Source: Thauera aromatica K172 (GTDB lineage Bacteria; Pseudomonadota; Gammaproteobacteria; Burkholderiales; Rhodocyclaceae). From it: a stretch of DNA of 64,000 nucleotides. Shown in pieces: positions 1-9,734 of this stretch. The notes beneath the pieces are model-generated. The model searched no databases. It saw only the letters and a program-made list of their open reading frames with translations, and was not told the DNA's origin. The translations under genes and the position numbers were made by a program. Within the stretch, counting starts at the first letter, position 1, and the number at the start of each line of letters is the position of its first letter. Where the stretch lies: contig NZ_CP028339.1 of assembly GCF_003030465.1 (NCBI RefSeq), positions 3,356,041 through 3,420,040 of the forward strand, in the 5' to 3' direction.

Positions 1-303
1 GATGCGCTGCGGGAAAGGCGCGTGCGACGGCGCCGAAGACAGCTTTTCGTAGCCGGCGGAGAGGTGTTCGGAGAGCGCCCTGTAGGAGTCCGCCATCGAC
101 ACGAACAGGGTCGCGGTCTGGTCGAAATGCGCCGCGACCTCCGCGCGGTAGCGGTCGACTTCGTCCTGCTGCCGGCCCAGCTCGGCTTCCAGCTCGTCGA
201 TACGCGCCTTCCCGGCGCCGAAGCGGCGGCCGACAAAAAAGCCGATCAGGGCCGCGACGATGACGGCGGAAATGGCGAGCAGCCAGGCGGTCTGTGGGGT
301 CAT
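1..303 (-). CDS. zapG: YhcB/ZapG family (DUF1043) inner-membrane protein, 3' end beyond the window
   Basis: The first 101 codons are visible and the stop lies off the left edge. The protein opens with one membrane helix (about residues 6-25), followed by a charged coiled-coil stretch with heptads such as IDELEAELGRQQDEVDRYRA and then the motif HFDQTATLFVSMADSYRALSEHL. This is the layout of the DUF1043 family (E. coli YhcB/ZapG), which links cell division and envelope growth. The ATG at 303 has a strong AAGGAGG about 8 bases upstream and begins 20 bp after the apbE stop, so it is the last visible gene of a gshA-gshB-apbE-zapG run. The family assignment is confident; the role here is inferred from the family. 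Confidence 0.85.
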   Translation of the reverse strand, partial: MTPQTAWLLAISAVIVAALIGFFVGRRFGAGKARIDELEAELGRQQDEVDRYRAEVAAHFDQTATLFVSMADSYRALSEHLSAGYEKLSSAPSHAPFPQRI

Positions 304-322
304 GGTCTGGTCCTCCTTGCGT

Positions 323-1378
323 TCAATCGATCACCGTCACCTCGAGCGGTGCGGGAAACTGCAGCCGCGCGCGCAGCGCGCGGGTCACTTCGATGCGGCC
401 GTCCTCGCCCACCCGCAGGCCGTGCTCGATGCCGTAGCGGCGCAGGTAGTCGCGCCAGGCGCCGCCGGCGAGGTAGGCGGGCTTGCTCGGCGCGTCCGAC
501 AGCGTACCCGCGCCGGGACGCGGCGTGACCAGGATGGTCAACGACTGGGTGCCGTGCGCCGGCTGGCCGCTGCGCGGATCGAGGAGGTGGGCGTAGCGTT
601 CGCCGTCGAGCTCGAAATAGCGCTGATAGTCGCCCGACGTGCCGACCGCTTCGCCGTCGTACAGCGGCAGGGTGGCGAGCGGCGCCGGCGCGCGCGGGTG
701 CTGGATGCCGATCCGCCACGGCTGGCCGCCCTTGTCGCCGAGCGCCATGACGTTGCCGCCGATGTTGATCAGCGCATTGTTCACCCCTCGTTCGCGCAGG
801 ATCGCCGCGGCGCGGTCGAGCGCGTAGCCCTTGGCGTAGCCGCCGAGGTCGAGCTGCACCGCGCGGTTGCGGCTTGCCACCCGGTTGCCGTCGATGACCA
901 GGTCGGCCATCTGCGGGCGGGCCGCGAGCAGCGCCTGCAGCGCCGCCGGATCGGGCCGCCGGGGCACGAAGGTGTCGGTGTGAAACCCCCACAACGCGAC
1001 CAGGGCGCCGAGCGCGGGGTTGAACAGCTCGTCGCCGGTGGCGGCGATGCGCTGGGCATCGCCGAGCATCGCGGCGAGTTCATCGGACACGGTGGCCGGC
1101 TCGCCGCGCGCGATCGCCTCGTTGAGCGCGGTCAGCCCGGACGGCTCCCAGGCGTGATAGGCGCGGTGGAGGCGGTCGAACTCGCGCAGCACCACTGCGG
1201 CCGCGGCGTCGGCCTGGGCCTGGTCGGCGCCGTAGACGGCAACATCGACGCGGGTGCCGAAAACGAAGGCTTCATGGTGGAACACCTGCGGCCGCGAACA
1301 GGCGCCGAGCGCGAGCGCGGCCACGAGCAGTGCCAGCAGCCGGAACAGGGCGCCGCCGGAACGGCGGGAAACCCTCAC
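323..1378 (-). CDS. apbE: FAD:protein FMN transferase, ApbE family lipoprotein
   Basis: 351 aa. A type II signal peptide ends in LALGACS, so the mature protein is a lipoprotein facing the periplasm. The body matches ApbE: FGTRVDVAVYG near the N-terminus, the central LDLGGYAKGYALDRAA region, a following NIGGNVMALG, and GTSGDYQRYFE. These enzymes move FMN from FAD onto Thr residues of exported flavoproteins. The GTG start at 1378 is supported by GGAGG 7 bases upstream. It lies 43 bp after gshB. Its partner flavoprotein (for example RNF, NQR or NosR type) is not in this window. Confidence 0.93.
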   Translation of the reverse strand: MRVSRRSGGALFRLLALLVAALALGACSRPQVFHHEAFVFGTRVDVAVYGADQAQADAAAAVVLREFDRLHRAYHAWEPSGLTALNEAIARGEPATVSDELAAMLGDAQRIAATGDELFNPALGALVALWGFHTDTFVPRRPDPAALQALLAARPQMADLVIDGNRVASRNRAVQLDLGGYAKGYALDRAAAILRERGVNNALINIGGNVMALGDKGGQPWRIGIQHPRAPAPLATLPLYDGEAVGTSGDYQRYFELDGERYAHLLDPRSGQPAHGTQSLTILVTPRPGAGTLSDAPSKPAYLAGGAWRDYLRRYGIEHGLRVGEDGRIEVTRALRARLQFPAPLEVTVID

Positions 1379-1421
1379 CGTCCCGCCTCCGCAAGCTCCC
1401 GCCGCGCCCTCGCCACCGTGC

Positions 1422-2378
1422 TCAGCCGCATGCCTGCTCCAGCACGTCGATAACCCGCGCGGCGACGTCGAAGCCCTGCTGCGCGGCGATCTCGACCATG
1501 CAGGTGGGGCTGGTGACGTTGATCTCGGTGAGGTGGCCGCCGATCACGTCGAGGCCGACGATCAGCAGGCCGCGCGCCCACAGGATCGGGGCGAGGAATT
1601 CGGCGATCTCGCGCTCGCGTGCGGTCAGCGCCATTGCCACGCCGCGCCCGCCGGCGGCGAGGTTGCCGCGCGTCTCGCCCGCCTTCGGGATGCGCGCGAG
1701 CGCATAGGGCACGACTTCGCCGCCGATGATCAGCACGCGCTTGTCGCCGTCGACGATCTGCGCCAGGTAGCGCTGCGCCATGATCGTGCGCGTGCCGTCG
1801 TGGGCGAGCGTCTCGACGATGACGTTGCGGTTGGGGTCGTCGGCGCGCACGCGGAAGATCTGGCTGCCGCCCATGCCGTCGAGCGGCTTCAGGATGACGT
1901 CGCCGAGCTCGTCGATGAAGGCGTGGATGTCGGCCGGGTCGCGCGCCACCAGGGTGGTCGCGGTGAACTGGGGGAATTCGGTGATCGCGATCTTTTCGGA
2001 GTGGTCGCGCACCGCGCGCGGGTCGTTGAACACGCGCACACCGGCCTGCACCGCGCGCTCGAGCAGCCAGGTGGCGGTGACGTATTCGAAATCGAAGGGC
2101 GGGTCCTGGCGCATCAGCACGGCGTCGAACGCGGCCAGCGGTCGCGCTTCGGCCGCGCCGGCGCGGTACCAGTCGTGATCCTCGTCGGCCAGGCTCAGCG
2201 GCACGCAGGCGGTGCCGGCGACCACGCCTTCGCGCCAGGCGAGCCCGGCGCGCTGCAGCGCCCACACGGCGTGGCCGCGGCGGGCGGCGGCACGCATCAT
2301 GGCGACGCTAGAGTCCTTGTAGGCCTTCAGGCCGTCGAGCGGATCGAGAATGAACAGGAGCTTGAGCGGGCGGGACAT
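1422..2378 (-). CDS. gshB: Glutathione synthetase
   Basis: 318 aa, the normal length. It catalyses the ATP-dependent addition of glycine to gamma-glutamylcysteine in the cytoplasm, the second step of glutathione synthesis. Family marks visible are LLFILDPLDGLKAYKDSS at the start, MRQDPPFDFEY, the ATP-grasp lysine region ILKPLDGMGGSQIF, and the C-terminal LLIVGLDVIGGHLTEINVTSPTC. The ATG at 2378 begins the conserved MSRPLKLLFI. It sits 68 bp downstream of gshA on the same strand, so both pathway steps are probably co-transcribed. Confidence 0.96.
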   Translation of the reverse strand: MSRPLKLLFILDPLDGLKAYKDSSVAMMRAAARRGHAVWALQRAGLAWREGVVAGTACVPLSLADEDHDWYRAGAAEARPLAAFDAVLMRQDPPFDFEYVTATWLLERAVQAGVRVFNDPRAVRDHSEKIAITEFPQFTATTLVARDPADIHAFIDELGDVILKPLDGMGGSQIFRVRADDPNRNVIVETLAHDGTRTIMAQRYLAQIVDGDKRVLIIGGEVVPYALARIPKAGETRGNLAAGGRGVAMALTAREREIAEFLAPILWARGLLIVGLDVIGGHLTEINVTSPTCMVEIAAQQGFDVAARVIDVLEQACG

Positions 2379-2446
2379 GGGCGTTTCCGGAAATCGGTGC
2401 GGGAAGGAAAGGACGGCGGCGCGGGGCGGCGGGCGCCCCGCACGGC

Positions 2447-3748
2447 TCAGGCGGCGAGGCGGTCGTCGTCCGCGGCCGGCGCGGTTTCCTCGATTTCCAC
2501 CGAGGCCGCGAGCAGCGCCAGGCGCGCGACCACGCCGTAGGCGTAGAAGCGGTTGGGCGGCGCGTCCGGCCCCTGGGCACGGTCGGGCAGGGTGCAGCAG
2601 GTGTCGAAGGCGAGCGGCTTGAAGTGCATGCCCGGGGCGTTGAGGTTTTCGTCGCGCCCGCGCTCCGTATGGACGCGGTAGAAGCCGCCCACGACGTAGT
2701 GGTCCATCATGTAGACGACTGGCTCGGCGACGCCGTCCTCGACCGTCTCGAAGGTGTGCACGCCTTCCTGGATGATCACCTCCTGCACCTGCAGGCCCTC
2801 CTTCACCACCGCCATCTTGTTGCGCTGGCGGCGGTTGAGGCCGACCACTTCGGAGGCGTCCTTGACCGTCATCACTCCCATGCCGTAGGTCCCGGCGTCG
2901 GCCTTGACCACCACGAAAGGCTGGTCGGTGACGCCGTATTCGCGGTACTTGGCGCGGATCCGGGTGAGCAGCGAGTCGACCTGGGCGGCGAGGCATTCCT
3001 CACCGGTGCGCTCCTGGAAGTTGATCTGGCCGCAGACGCCGAACTCGGGATTGATCCGCCACGGGTCGATGCCGATCTCCGCGGCGAAGGCGCGCGCGAC
3101 GCGGTCGTAGCACTCCGCATGCCGCGACTTGCGCCGCGAATGCCAGCCGGCATGGAGCGGCGGGATCAGCCATTGCTCGTCGAGCCCTTTCAGCGGCGCG
3201 GGGATGCCGGCCGAAAGGTCGTTGTTGAGCAGCACCGCGCAGGGGTCGAAGCCGTCCACGCCGATGCGGCTACCGCTGCGGCGCAGCGGCTCCAGGGTCA
3301 GGGTGCTGCCGTTGGCCAGTTCGAGCACGGTGGGCGCGACGATCTCGGGCAGCAGGCTGCCGATGCGCACTTCCACTCCGGTCAGGCGCAGGATCGCCAC
3401 CAGCTTGGCGACGTTCTGCAGGTAGAACTGGTTGCGGGTGTGATTCTCCGGGATCAGCAGCAGCTTGCTCGCCTCCGGGCAGATGCGCTCGATCGCCGCC
3501 TGCGCCGCCTGCACGCACAGCGGCATGAAGGCGTCGTTGAGGTTGTTGAAGCCGCCGGGAAACAGGTTGAGATCGACCGGGGCGAGCTTGAAGCCGGAAT
3601 TGCGCAGGTCGGTCGAACCGTAGAACGGCGGCAGATGGTCCTGCCACTGGGCACGGAACCATTTTTCGATGTCGGTGGCGTTGTCGAGGAACTGGCGTTC
3701 CAGTTCGAGCAGCGGTCCGGTGAGGGCGGTGGTGAGGTGGGGAACCAT
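2447..3748 (-). CDS. gshA: Glutamate-cysteine ligase, proteobacterial/Acidithiobacillus-type GshA
   Basis: 433 aa from the ATG at 3748. The open frame continues about 37 codons upstream, but family members start near MVPHLTTALTGPLLELE. It catalyses the first, rate-limiting step of glutathione synthesis. It belongs to the ATP-grasp-like family found in beta-proteobacteria (TIGR02049 type), unrelated to E. coli GshA. Marks include FYGSTDLRNSGFKLAPVD, LIPENHTRN, NPEFGVCGQINFQERTG and KADAGTYGMGVMTVKD. It is first in the gshA-gshB-apbE-zapG run and is divergent from putA across about 240 bp. Confidence 0.93.
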   Translation of the reverse strand: MVPHLTTALTGPLLELERQFLDNATDIEKWFRAQWQDHLPPFYGSTDLRNSGFKLAPVDLNLFPGGFNNLNDAFMPLCVQAAQAAIERICPEASKLLLIPENHTRNQFYLQNVAKLVAILRLTGVEVRIGSLLPEIVAPTVLELANGSTLTLEPLRRSGSRIGVDGFDPCAVLLNNDLSAGIPAPLKGLDEQWLIPPLHAGWHSRRKSRHAECYDRVARAFAAEIGIDPWRINPEFGVCGQINFQERTGEECLAAQVDSLLTRIRAKYREYGVTDQPFVVVKADAGTYGMGVMTVKDASEVVGLNRRQRNKMAVVKEGLQVQEVIIQEGVHTFETVEDGVAEPVVYMMDHYVVGGFYRVHTERGRDENLNAPGMHFKPLAFDTCCTLPDRAQGPDAPPNRFYAYGVVARLALLAASVEIEETAPAADDDRLAA

Positions 3749-3991
3749 GGATGTCTGTCTCTCGGGAGGACGCTGCGGCGGGGCAGTCCGCAGCGGATGG
3801 ATTGGCCGGAATGTTACACCAAGGCCTGTGCCCGCCGGCGCGCGTGGCGCGCGCTTCACTCCGGCCGCCGATTATGGCTTCATATGTCCTCCTGCGGTGT
3901 GCCCGTTCGCGCCGCAGGCCGGCACCGGCGCCGGGTGGAACGCCCGCCCGCCACCGGCAGCGAGCGTCCCCCCCTGCAGGAGTTCCCGACC

Positions 3992-6900
3992 TTGAATCCG
4001 CCGCCCCTCCCGTCGCCCTCCCCGCCCGCCCTTCCGGACACCGGGACCGCCGCCGCAGCGCTGCCGCAGACGCCGCGCGGCGCCCTGCGCGCGGCCATCG
4101 AAGACGCCTGGCGCACGCCCGAGCCGGCCTGCGTGCCGCCCCTGGTCGAGGCCGCACGCCTCGATTCCGCGAGCGCGGCCCGGGTCCAGGCGCTGGCACA
4201 CGAGCTGGCCACCGGCCTGCGGGCGGCACGCAGCCACGCGGGCGGGGTCGATGCGCTGATGAGCGAGTTTTCCCTGTCGAGCGCGGAAGGCGTGGCCCTG
4301 ATGTGCCTCGCCGAGGCCCTGCTGCGGGTGCCGGACCGGGCCACCGCGGACCGCCTGATCCGCGACAAGCTGGCCGGCGGCGACTGGCACGCCCATCTCG
4401 GCCACAGCCCCTCGCTGTTCGTCAACGCCGCCGCCTGGGGGCTGCTGATCGGCCGTCGGCTGCTCGCCCCGCACGACCACGGCAGCCTGTCCGCGGCCCT
4501 TACCCGCCTGCCCGGCCGCGGCGGCGAGGCCCTGATCCGCAAGGGCATGGACCTGGCGATGCGCCTGCTGGGCGACCAGTTCGTCACCGGCCGCGACATC
4601 GGCGAGGCCCTGCGGCACAGCCGGGGGCCCGCGAAACGGGGCTACCGCCATTCCTTCGACATGCTCGGCGAAGCGGCGATGAGCGCGGCCGACGCCGAGC
4701 GCTACTTCGGCGCCTACGAAGCGGCGATCCACGCCATCGGCCGGGACGCCGCCGGGCGCGGCGTGATCGACGGCAACGGCATCTCGGTGAAGCTGTCCGC
4801 GCTCCACCCCCGCTACACCTGGTCGCAGCGCGAGCGCGTGCTCGCCGAGCTGCTGCCGCGCCTGCGCGCGCTGTGCACGCTCGCCCGCGGCTACGGCATC
4901 GGCCTCAACATCGACGCCGAGGAAGCCGACCGCCTCGACCTTTCGCTCGACCTCCTCGAAGCGCTCGCGGCCGACGACACCCTCGCCGGCTGGCAGGGCC
5001 TGGGCTTCGTCGTCCAGGCCTACCAGAAGCGCGCCCCCAGGGTGCTCGACTTCGTCATCGCCCTCGCCCGCCGCAGCGGCCGGCGCCTGATGGTGCGCCT
5101 GGTCAAGGGCGCCTACTGGGACACCGAGATCAAGCGCGCCCAGGTCGACGGCCTCGCCGGCTACCCGGTGTATACCCGCAAGGCCCATACCGACATCGCC
5201 TACCTCGCCTGCGCCAGACAGCTGCTCGCCGCGCGCGACGCGGTGTACCCCCAGTTCGCCACCCACAATGCCCACACCCTGGCCGCGGTGTTCCACCTCG
5301 CCGCCGCCGACGGCCGCACCTGGCAGCCGGGCGACTACGAGTTCCAGTGCCTGCACGGCATGGGCGAAGCGCTCTACGACCAGATCGTCGGCCACCCCGA
5401 ACGCCACCGCCTGGTGCGCATCTACGCCCCGGTCGGCACCCACCGGACCCTGCTCGCCTATCTGGTCCGCCGCCTGCTCGAGAACGGCGCCAACACCAGC
5501 TTCGTCAACCGCGTCGTGGACCCGGACATCCCGATCGGGGCGCTGATCGCCGACCCCGTCGAACACGCCGCTCCGCTCGCCGGCGCGCCGCACCCGGACA
5601 TCGTCCTCCCGGCCGCCCTGTTCGGCGCCGCACGGACCAATTCCACCGGCTTCGACCTCGCCAGCGAAACGGTGCGCGCCCGCCTCGCGGCCGCCCTCGC
5701 GCAATCGCGCACGATGCGCTTCAGCGCCGCGCCGCGCCCGTCTGCCGCGAACCTTGCCGCAGCCACGGCAACCGGCGCCCCCGGGCCCGCCTCCGGACTC
5801 GCCCCCGCCTCACCGCCGCCGGGCGCACGGCCGGTGCGCAATCCGGCGGCACACGGCGAGATCGTCGGCTACGTGACCGAGGCCGACTCCGCCACCGTCG
5901 AAGCGGCGCTCGCCGCCGCCCATGCCGCCGCCCCCGGCTGGGCCGCCCATCCCGCCGCCGCACGCGCGCAGATCCTGCTGCGCGCCGCCGAACGCTACGA
6001 AGCGAAGGCCGACATCCTGTTCGCGCTGGCGGTGCGCGAAGCGGGCAAATCCTGGGCGAGCGCAGTTGCCGAGCTGCGCGAAGCGGTCGACTTCCTGCGT
6101 TACTACGCGCAGCAGGCGCGCCGCTTCGACGCCGCGAGCCATCCACCGCTCGGTCCGGTGCTGTGCATCAGCCCGTGGAACTTCCCGCTGGCGATCTTCA
6201 CCGGCCAGCTCGCCGCCGCGCTCGCCGCCGGTAACCCGGTGCTCGCCAAGCCCGCCGGGCCGACGCCGCTGATCGCCGCGTGCGCCGTCGACCTGCTCCA
6301 CGAGGCCGGCATTCCCGCCGACGTGCTGCAGCTGCTGCCCGGCCGCGGCGAAGTCGTCGGCACCGCGCTGGCGGCCGATGCGCGCGTTCGCGCAGTGATG
6401 TTCACCGGCTCCACCGCGGTCGCCGTGCACCTCAATCGCACCCTCGCCGCACGCGGCGGCAACGTGCCGCTGGTCGCCGAGACCGGCGGCCAGAACGCGA
6501 TGATCGTCGACTCCACCGCACTGCCCGAACAGGTCGTCGCCGACGCCCTCGCCTCCGCCTTCGATTCCGCCGGCCAGCGCTGCTCGGCACTGCGCGTGCT
6601 GTGCCTCCAGCACGACATCGCCGACGACCTGCTGCGGATGCTGTGCGGAGCGCTCGACGAGTTGCGGATCGGCGACCCGGCCGACGTCCGCACCGACCTC
6701 GGCCCGGTGATCGACGCCGCCGCGCGCGACGGGCTGGAAGCCCACGTCGCCGCGATGCGGGCAGCCGGGGCCGCGGTCACGCGCCGACCCCTGCCCGCCG
6801 CCTGCGCACACGGCACCTTCGTCGCCCCGACGGTGATCGAGATCGACCGCCTGTCCGCGCTTCGCGGCGAACACTTCGGCCCCGTCCTGCACGTGCTGCG

Positions 6901-7783
6901 CTACCACGCCGGCGAACTCGACGCCCTCGTCGATGCCCTCAATGCCACCGGCTACGGCCTGACCCTGGGCGTGCACAGCCGCATCGACGAAACCATCCGG
7001 CGCGTGGCGGCGCGCGCACGGGTCGGCAACCTGTATGTGAACCGCAACATGATCGGCGCCGTGGTCGGCGTCCAGCCTTTCGGCGGCGAAGGCCTGTCGG
7101 GCACCGGGCCGAAGGCGGGCGGGCCGCTCTACCTGCACCGTCTGCTCGCGCGCAGTCCCGGCCCGGCACTGGCCGACGGCGCGCTCGCGCTCAGCGCGGG
7201 CGACGAAGCCCGCGCCGCCGAGGCCCGCCTCGCGGCCCTGCTTGCCTGGCTCGATGGCGATGGCCGCACCCTGGTCACGGCCGCCGAGCACGCCGCGCTG
7301 CACGCCCGCGCCGACACCTGCCGCAGCCGTCGCCTCTCCGGCCTGACCCTGACCCTGCCCGGCCCCACCGGCGAGCACAACAGCCTGCGCTTCTGCGCCC
7401 GCGGCACCCTCGCCGGCCTGGCCCGCGACATCGCCGGCTACCTGCACCAGCTCATCGCCGCACTAGCCAGCGCGAACCGGCTGCGGACCAACGACGGGGA
7501 GACGGTGCGGCGCCTTCACGGCGCCCTGCCGGCGGCGCTGCAGGCGCACCTCTGCTGCGATCCCGGCTGGTTCGAGGCGGACTTCGGCGCCCTGCTCTTC
7601 GACGGCTCCGACACCGAGGCCGACGCCTGGCAGCGCCGCCTCGCCGCGCGCGACGGCCCCATCGTGCCGTTGCTGCGCCCCGCCCCGGACTACGATCCCG
7701 CCCGCCTCGTCCACGAACGCACGCTCAGCATCAACACCGCCGCCGCAGGCGGCAACGCGAGCCTGATGGCGATGCACGCCTGA
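3992..7783 (+). CDS. putA: Bifunctional proline dehydrogenase / L-glutamate gamma-semialdehyde dehydrogenase
   Basis: 1263 aa from a TTG start at 3992, chosen because AGGAG lies 9 bases upstream; the frame stays open for 1.3 kb further back only because of the high GC. It oxidises proline to glutamate. The proline dehydrogenase barrel spans about residues 210-550 (FDMLGEAA, GLNIDAEEADRLDLS, RLVKGAYWDTEIKRAQ, FATHNAHT). The aldehyde dehydrogenase domain spans about 640-1030 (SPWNFPLAIFTGQ, FTGSTAV, AETGGQNA, catalytic Cys in GQRCSALR). A further C-terminal domain of about 220 residues resembles the extra domain of long PutA proteins. No ribbon-helix-helix DNA-binding domain is visible at the N-terminus, so it is probably not autoregulatory like E. 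coli PutA. Confidence 0.95.
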   Translation: MNPPPLPSPSPPALPDTGTAAAALPQTPRGALRAAIEDAWRTPEPACVPPLVEAARLDSASAARVQALAHELATGLRAARSHAGGVDALMSEFSLSSAEGVALMCLAEALLRVPDRATADRLIRDKLAGGDWHAHLGHSPSLFVNAAAWGLLIGRRLLAPHDHGSLSAALTRLPGRGGEALIRKGMDLAMRLLGDQFVTGRDIGEALRHSRGPAKRGYRHSFDMLGEAAMSAADAERYFGAYEAAIHAIGRDAAGRGVIDGNGISVKLSALHPRYTWSQRERVLAELLPRLRALCTLARGYGIGLNIDAEEADRLDLSLDLLEALAADDTLAGWQGLGFVVQAYQKRAPRVLDFVIALARRSGRRLMVRLVKGAYWDTEIKRAQVDGLAGYPVYTRKAHTDIAYLACARQLLAARDAVYPQFATHNAHTLAAVFHLAAADGRTWQPGDYEFQCLHGMGEALYDQIVGHPERHRLVRIYAPVGTHRTLLAYLVRRLLENGANTSFVNRVVDPDIPIGALIADPVEHAAPLAGAPHPDIVLPAALFGAARTNSTGFDLASETVRARLAAALAQSRTMRFSAAPRPSAANLAAATATGAPGPASGLAPASPPPGARPVRNPAAHGEIVGYVTEADSATVEAALAAAHAAAPGWAAHPAAARAQILLRAAERYEAKADILFALAVREAGKSWASAVAELREAVDFLRYYAQQARRFDAASHPPLGPVLCISPWNFPLAIFTGQLAAALAAGNPVLAKPAGPTPLIAACAVDLLHEAGIPADVLQLLPGRGEVVGTALAADARVRAVMFTGSTAVAVHLNRTLAARGGNVPLVAETGGQNAMIVDSTALPEQVVADALASAFDSAGQRCSALRVLCLQHDIADDLLRMLCGALDELRIGDPADVRTDLGPVIDAAARDGLEAHVAAMRAAGAAVTRRPLPAACAHGTFVAPTVIEIDRLSALRGEHFGPVLHVLRYHAGELDALVDALNATGYGLTLGVHSRIDETIRRVAARARVGNLYVNRNMIGAVVGVQPFGGEGLSGTGPKAGGPLYLHRLLARSPGPALADGALALSAGDEARAAEARLAALLAWLDGDGRTLVTAAEHAALHARADTCRSRRLSGLTLTLPGPTGEHNSLRFCARGTLAGLARDIAGYLHQLIAALASANRLRTNDGETVRRLHGALPAALQAHLCCDPGWFEADFGALLFDGSDTEADAWQRRLAARDGPIVPLLRPAPDYDPARLVHERTLSINTAAAGGNASLMAMHA

Positions 7784-7926
7784 ATCCCGCCCGGCACGGA
7801 AACCTGCCGCCATTCCCGTTCGCCCCGAGCAACCCGCAAAGCGGGTGCGTCGAAGGGCATTTCGATGTGACAACGGCGGTTTCCAGGATAATCCGCCACG
7901 CCCACGATTTCCGTCCTTCGCCCCCC

Positions 7927-8868
7927 ATGATCACGCCCTTCCAGGCCCTGGCCTGCCCCCTCGACGGCGAGCCCCTGCAGCGCGACGGCGCCGCCTGGCG
8001 CTGCGCCGCCGGCCACAGCTTCGACATCGCCCGCCAGGGCTACACCAACCTGCTGCCGGTGCAGCACAAACGTTCCCGCGACCCGGGCGACAGCAAGGAG
8101 ATGGTCGCCGCCCGCCACCGTTTCCTCGACCCCGGCTCCGGCACCGGCACCGAGCCTTGCCCGCCCGGCCCTTACCAGCCACTCGCGGCTGCGGTCAGCC
8201 GCGCGCTGCTCGCCGGCCTCGCCCCCGGCGCCGCCGCCAGCTGCCTCGACGCCGGCTGCGGCGAAGGCTACTACCTGCGCCAGCTCGCCGCCGCGGCCGG
8301 GGAGCGCCACCCGCTCGCCCTGCTCGGGCTCGACATCTCGAAGTGGGCGGTGATGGCCGCGGCGAAGCAGGACAAACGGGCGAACTGGGTAGTGGGCAGC
8401 AACGCCGGCCTGCCGGTGCAAACGGGCACCCTCGACCGGGTGCTGTGCATGTTCGGCTTTCCGGTCCACGCCGAATTCGCCCGCGTGCTCCGGCCCGGCG
8501 GCGAATTGCTGCTGGTCGATGCCGGGCCCGACCATCTGCGCGAGCTGCGCGAAATCATCTACCCCGCGCTGAAGCCGGAACGCCCTGCAAACCCCCGGGC
8601 GCCGGACGGCTTTGCCGCGCTGCCGGCGGAGACCGTCCGCTACCGCCTCGAGCTCGCCGGCGCAGCGCAGATCGCCGACCTGCTGGCGATGACGCCGCAC
8701 CTCTACCGCGCCAGCGCCGCCGGCCGCGCCCGGGCCGCGGCGCTGGACGCGCTGACGGTCACCGTGGACGTGCGCCTGGCGCGCTTCCGCCGGATCACTG
8801 CGTCAACCGCCGCTACGTCAGCGGGGACATGCGCCGAGGCGCCGACGCGAGCGAGCGAGAGCCGGTGA
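7927..8868 (+). CDS. rlmA: 23S rRNA guanine-N1 methyltransferase, RlmA/RrmA family
   Basis: 313 aa. The N-terminal part resembles the RlmA zinc knuckle and ends in GYTNLLPVQHKRSRDPGDSKEM, a family hallmark. A Rossmann methyltransferase domain follows (LDAGCGEGYYLRQL binds S-adenosylmethionine). RlmA methylates G745 of 23S rRNA. The second of four zinc ligands is altered: the family has CPLC, here it is CPLD (C10, D13, C26, H30). There is also a short extra loop (about residues 71-80) and a Ser/Thr/Ala-rich tail. The start ATG at 7927 fits MITPFQALACP. It is a single gene between putA and cynS. Confidence 0.87.
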   Translation: MITPFQALACPLDGEPLQRDGAAWRCAAGHSFDIARQGYTNLLPVQHKRSRDPGDSKEMVAARHRFLDPGSGTGTEPCPPGPYQPLAAAVSRALLAGLAPGAAASCLDAGCGEGYYLRQLAAAAGERHPLALLGLDISKWAVMAAAKQDKRANWVVGSNAGLPVQTGTLDRVLCMFGFPVHAEFARVLRPGGELLLVDAGPDHLRELREIIYPALKPERPANPRAPDGFAALPAETVRYRLELAGAAQIADLLAMTPHLYRASAAGRARAAALDALTVTVDVRLARFRRITASTAATSAGTCAEAPTRASESR

Positions 8869-9242
8869 GGAAATCGTAGCGAGCAGGGCCGAGTACAACG
8901 CACGGGCAAGCGAACGGCGATACATATCAACGGGATAGGTGAGGAGTGAGCGAGTGCGCAACGCAGCAATCGGCCGGCGCGAAAGGGGAACGCCGGCGGA
9001 GGCCACTCCCCGGACGAAACTTTGCCCGGCCTGCGGCAAAACCCCGCCACCGCCAGCTTCCTGGCCGAACGCCTGCAGCCCCCGCGGCGCCCCGGGACTT
9101 GCGCACCCGCGTCATCGGCTCCCGCCCCGCCCGATATGACTCCGTTTTACGGCATGGGAGAGTTGGGCTACGATCGGGCGCGATTGCACCGGCACCTTGC
9201 GCGGTGACGTCCCAGAACCGATTCCTGCCTCCGGAGAATGTG
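8869..9242 (+). other. 374-bp gap between rlmA and cynS, no gene recognised
   Basis: No open frame here looks like a real protein on either strand. The left part is rich in GAGCGAGCG-like short repeats and the right part must contain the cynS promoter. No convincing sigma-70 or sigma-54 box, CynR-type operator or RNA gene was identified. The cynS ribosome-binding site GGAG at 9233-9236 closes the region. Confidence 0.5.
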
Positions 9243-9692
9243 ATGATTTCCAGCCGTGACGAAGTAACCAGAACGATCTTGTCGGCCAAGGTCCGCAAGG
9301 GCATCAAGTGGGCCGATGTCGCCAAGGCCATCGGCCTGTCCAAGGAATGGACGACTGCCGGCTGCCTGGGGCAAATGACGTTCACCAAGGCCCAGGCCGA
9401 AATCATCGGCAACCTCTTCGGCCTCTCCGACGAAGCCGTCGCCTGGCTCCAGATCGCCCCCTACAAAGGCTCACTGCCCACCGCCGTACCGACCGATCCG
9501 CTGATCTATCGCTGGTATGAGGTCGTCAACGTGTACGGCAGCACGATCAAGGAGCTGATCCACGAAGAATTCGGCGACGGCATCATGAGCGCAATCGATT
9601 TCTCGCTCGACATCCAGCGCGAGGCGGACCCGAAGGGCGATCGCGTCAACGTGGTGCTGTCGGGCAAGTTCCTGCCCTACAAGAGCTACTGA
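9243..9692 (+). CDS. cynS: Cyanate hydratase (cyanase)
   Basis: 149 aa, slightly shorter than the 156-aa E. coli enzyme. It catalyses the bicarbonate-dependent breakdown of cyanate to ammonia and CO2, in the cytoplasm as a decamer. The N-terminal helical domain carries KGIKWADVAKAIGLSKEW, and the C-terminal domain carries the catalytic triad: Arg90 and Glu93 in IYRWYEVVNVYG, and Ser116 in FGDGIMSAIDF. The ATG at 9243 follows GGAG. No cynR, cynT or cynX partner is adjacent, so it appears to be a stand-alone detoxification or nitrogen-scavenging gene. Confidence 0.97.
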   Translation: MISSRDEVTRTILSAKVRKGIKWADVAKAIGLSKEWTTAGCLGQMTFTKAQAEIIGNLFGLSDEAVAWLQIAPYKGSLPTAVPTDPLIYRWYEVVNVYGSTIKELIHEEFGDGIMSAIDFSLDIQREADPKGDRVNVVLSGKFLPYKSY

Positions 9693-9734
9693 ACGAGCGC
9701 CGGGAAGCGGCTCCCGCCGACCGGCGCGGTGGAG

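Noticed and set aside
2624-3991. Open frame continuing 1.3 kb upstream of putA on the plus strand
   Set aside because: It runs antisense through gshA and gshB-type sequence and has no family features; the TTG at 3992 with AGGAG gives a normal PutA length.
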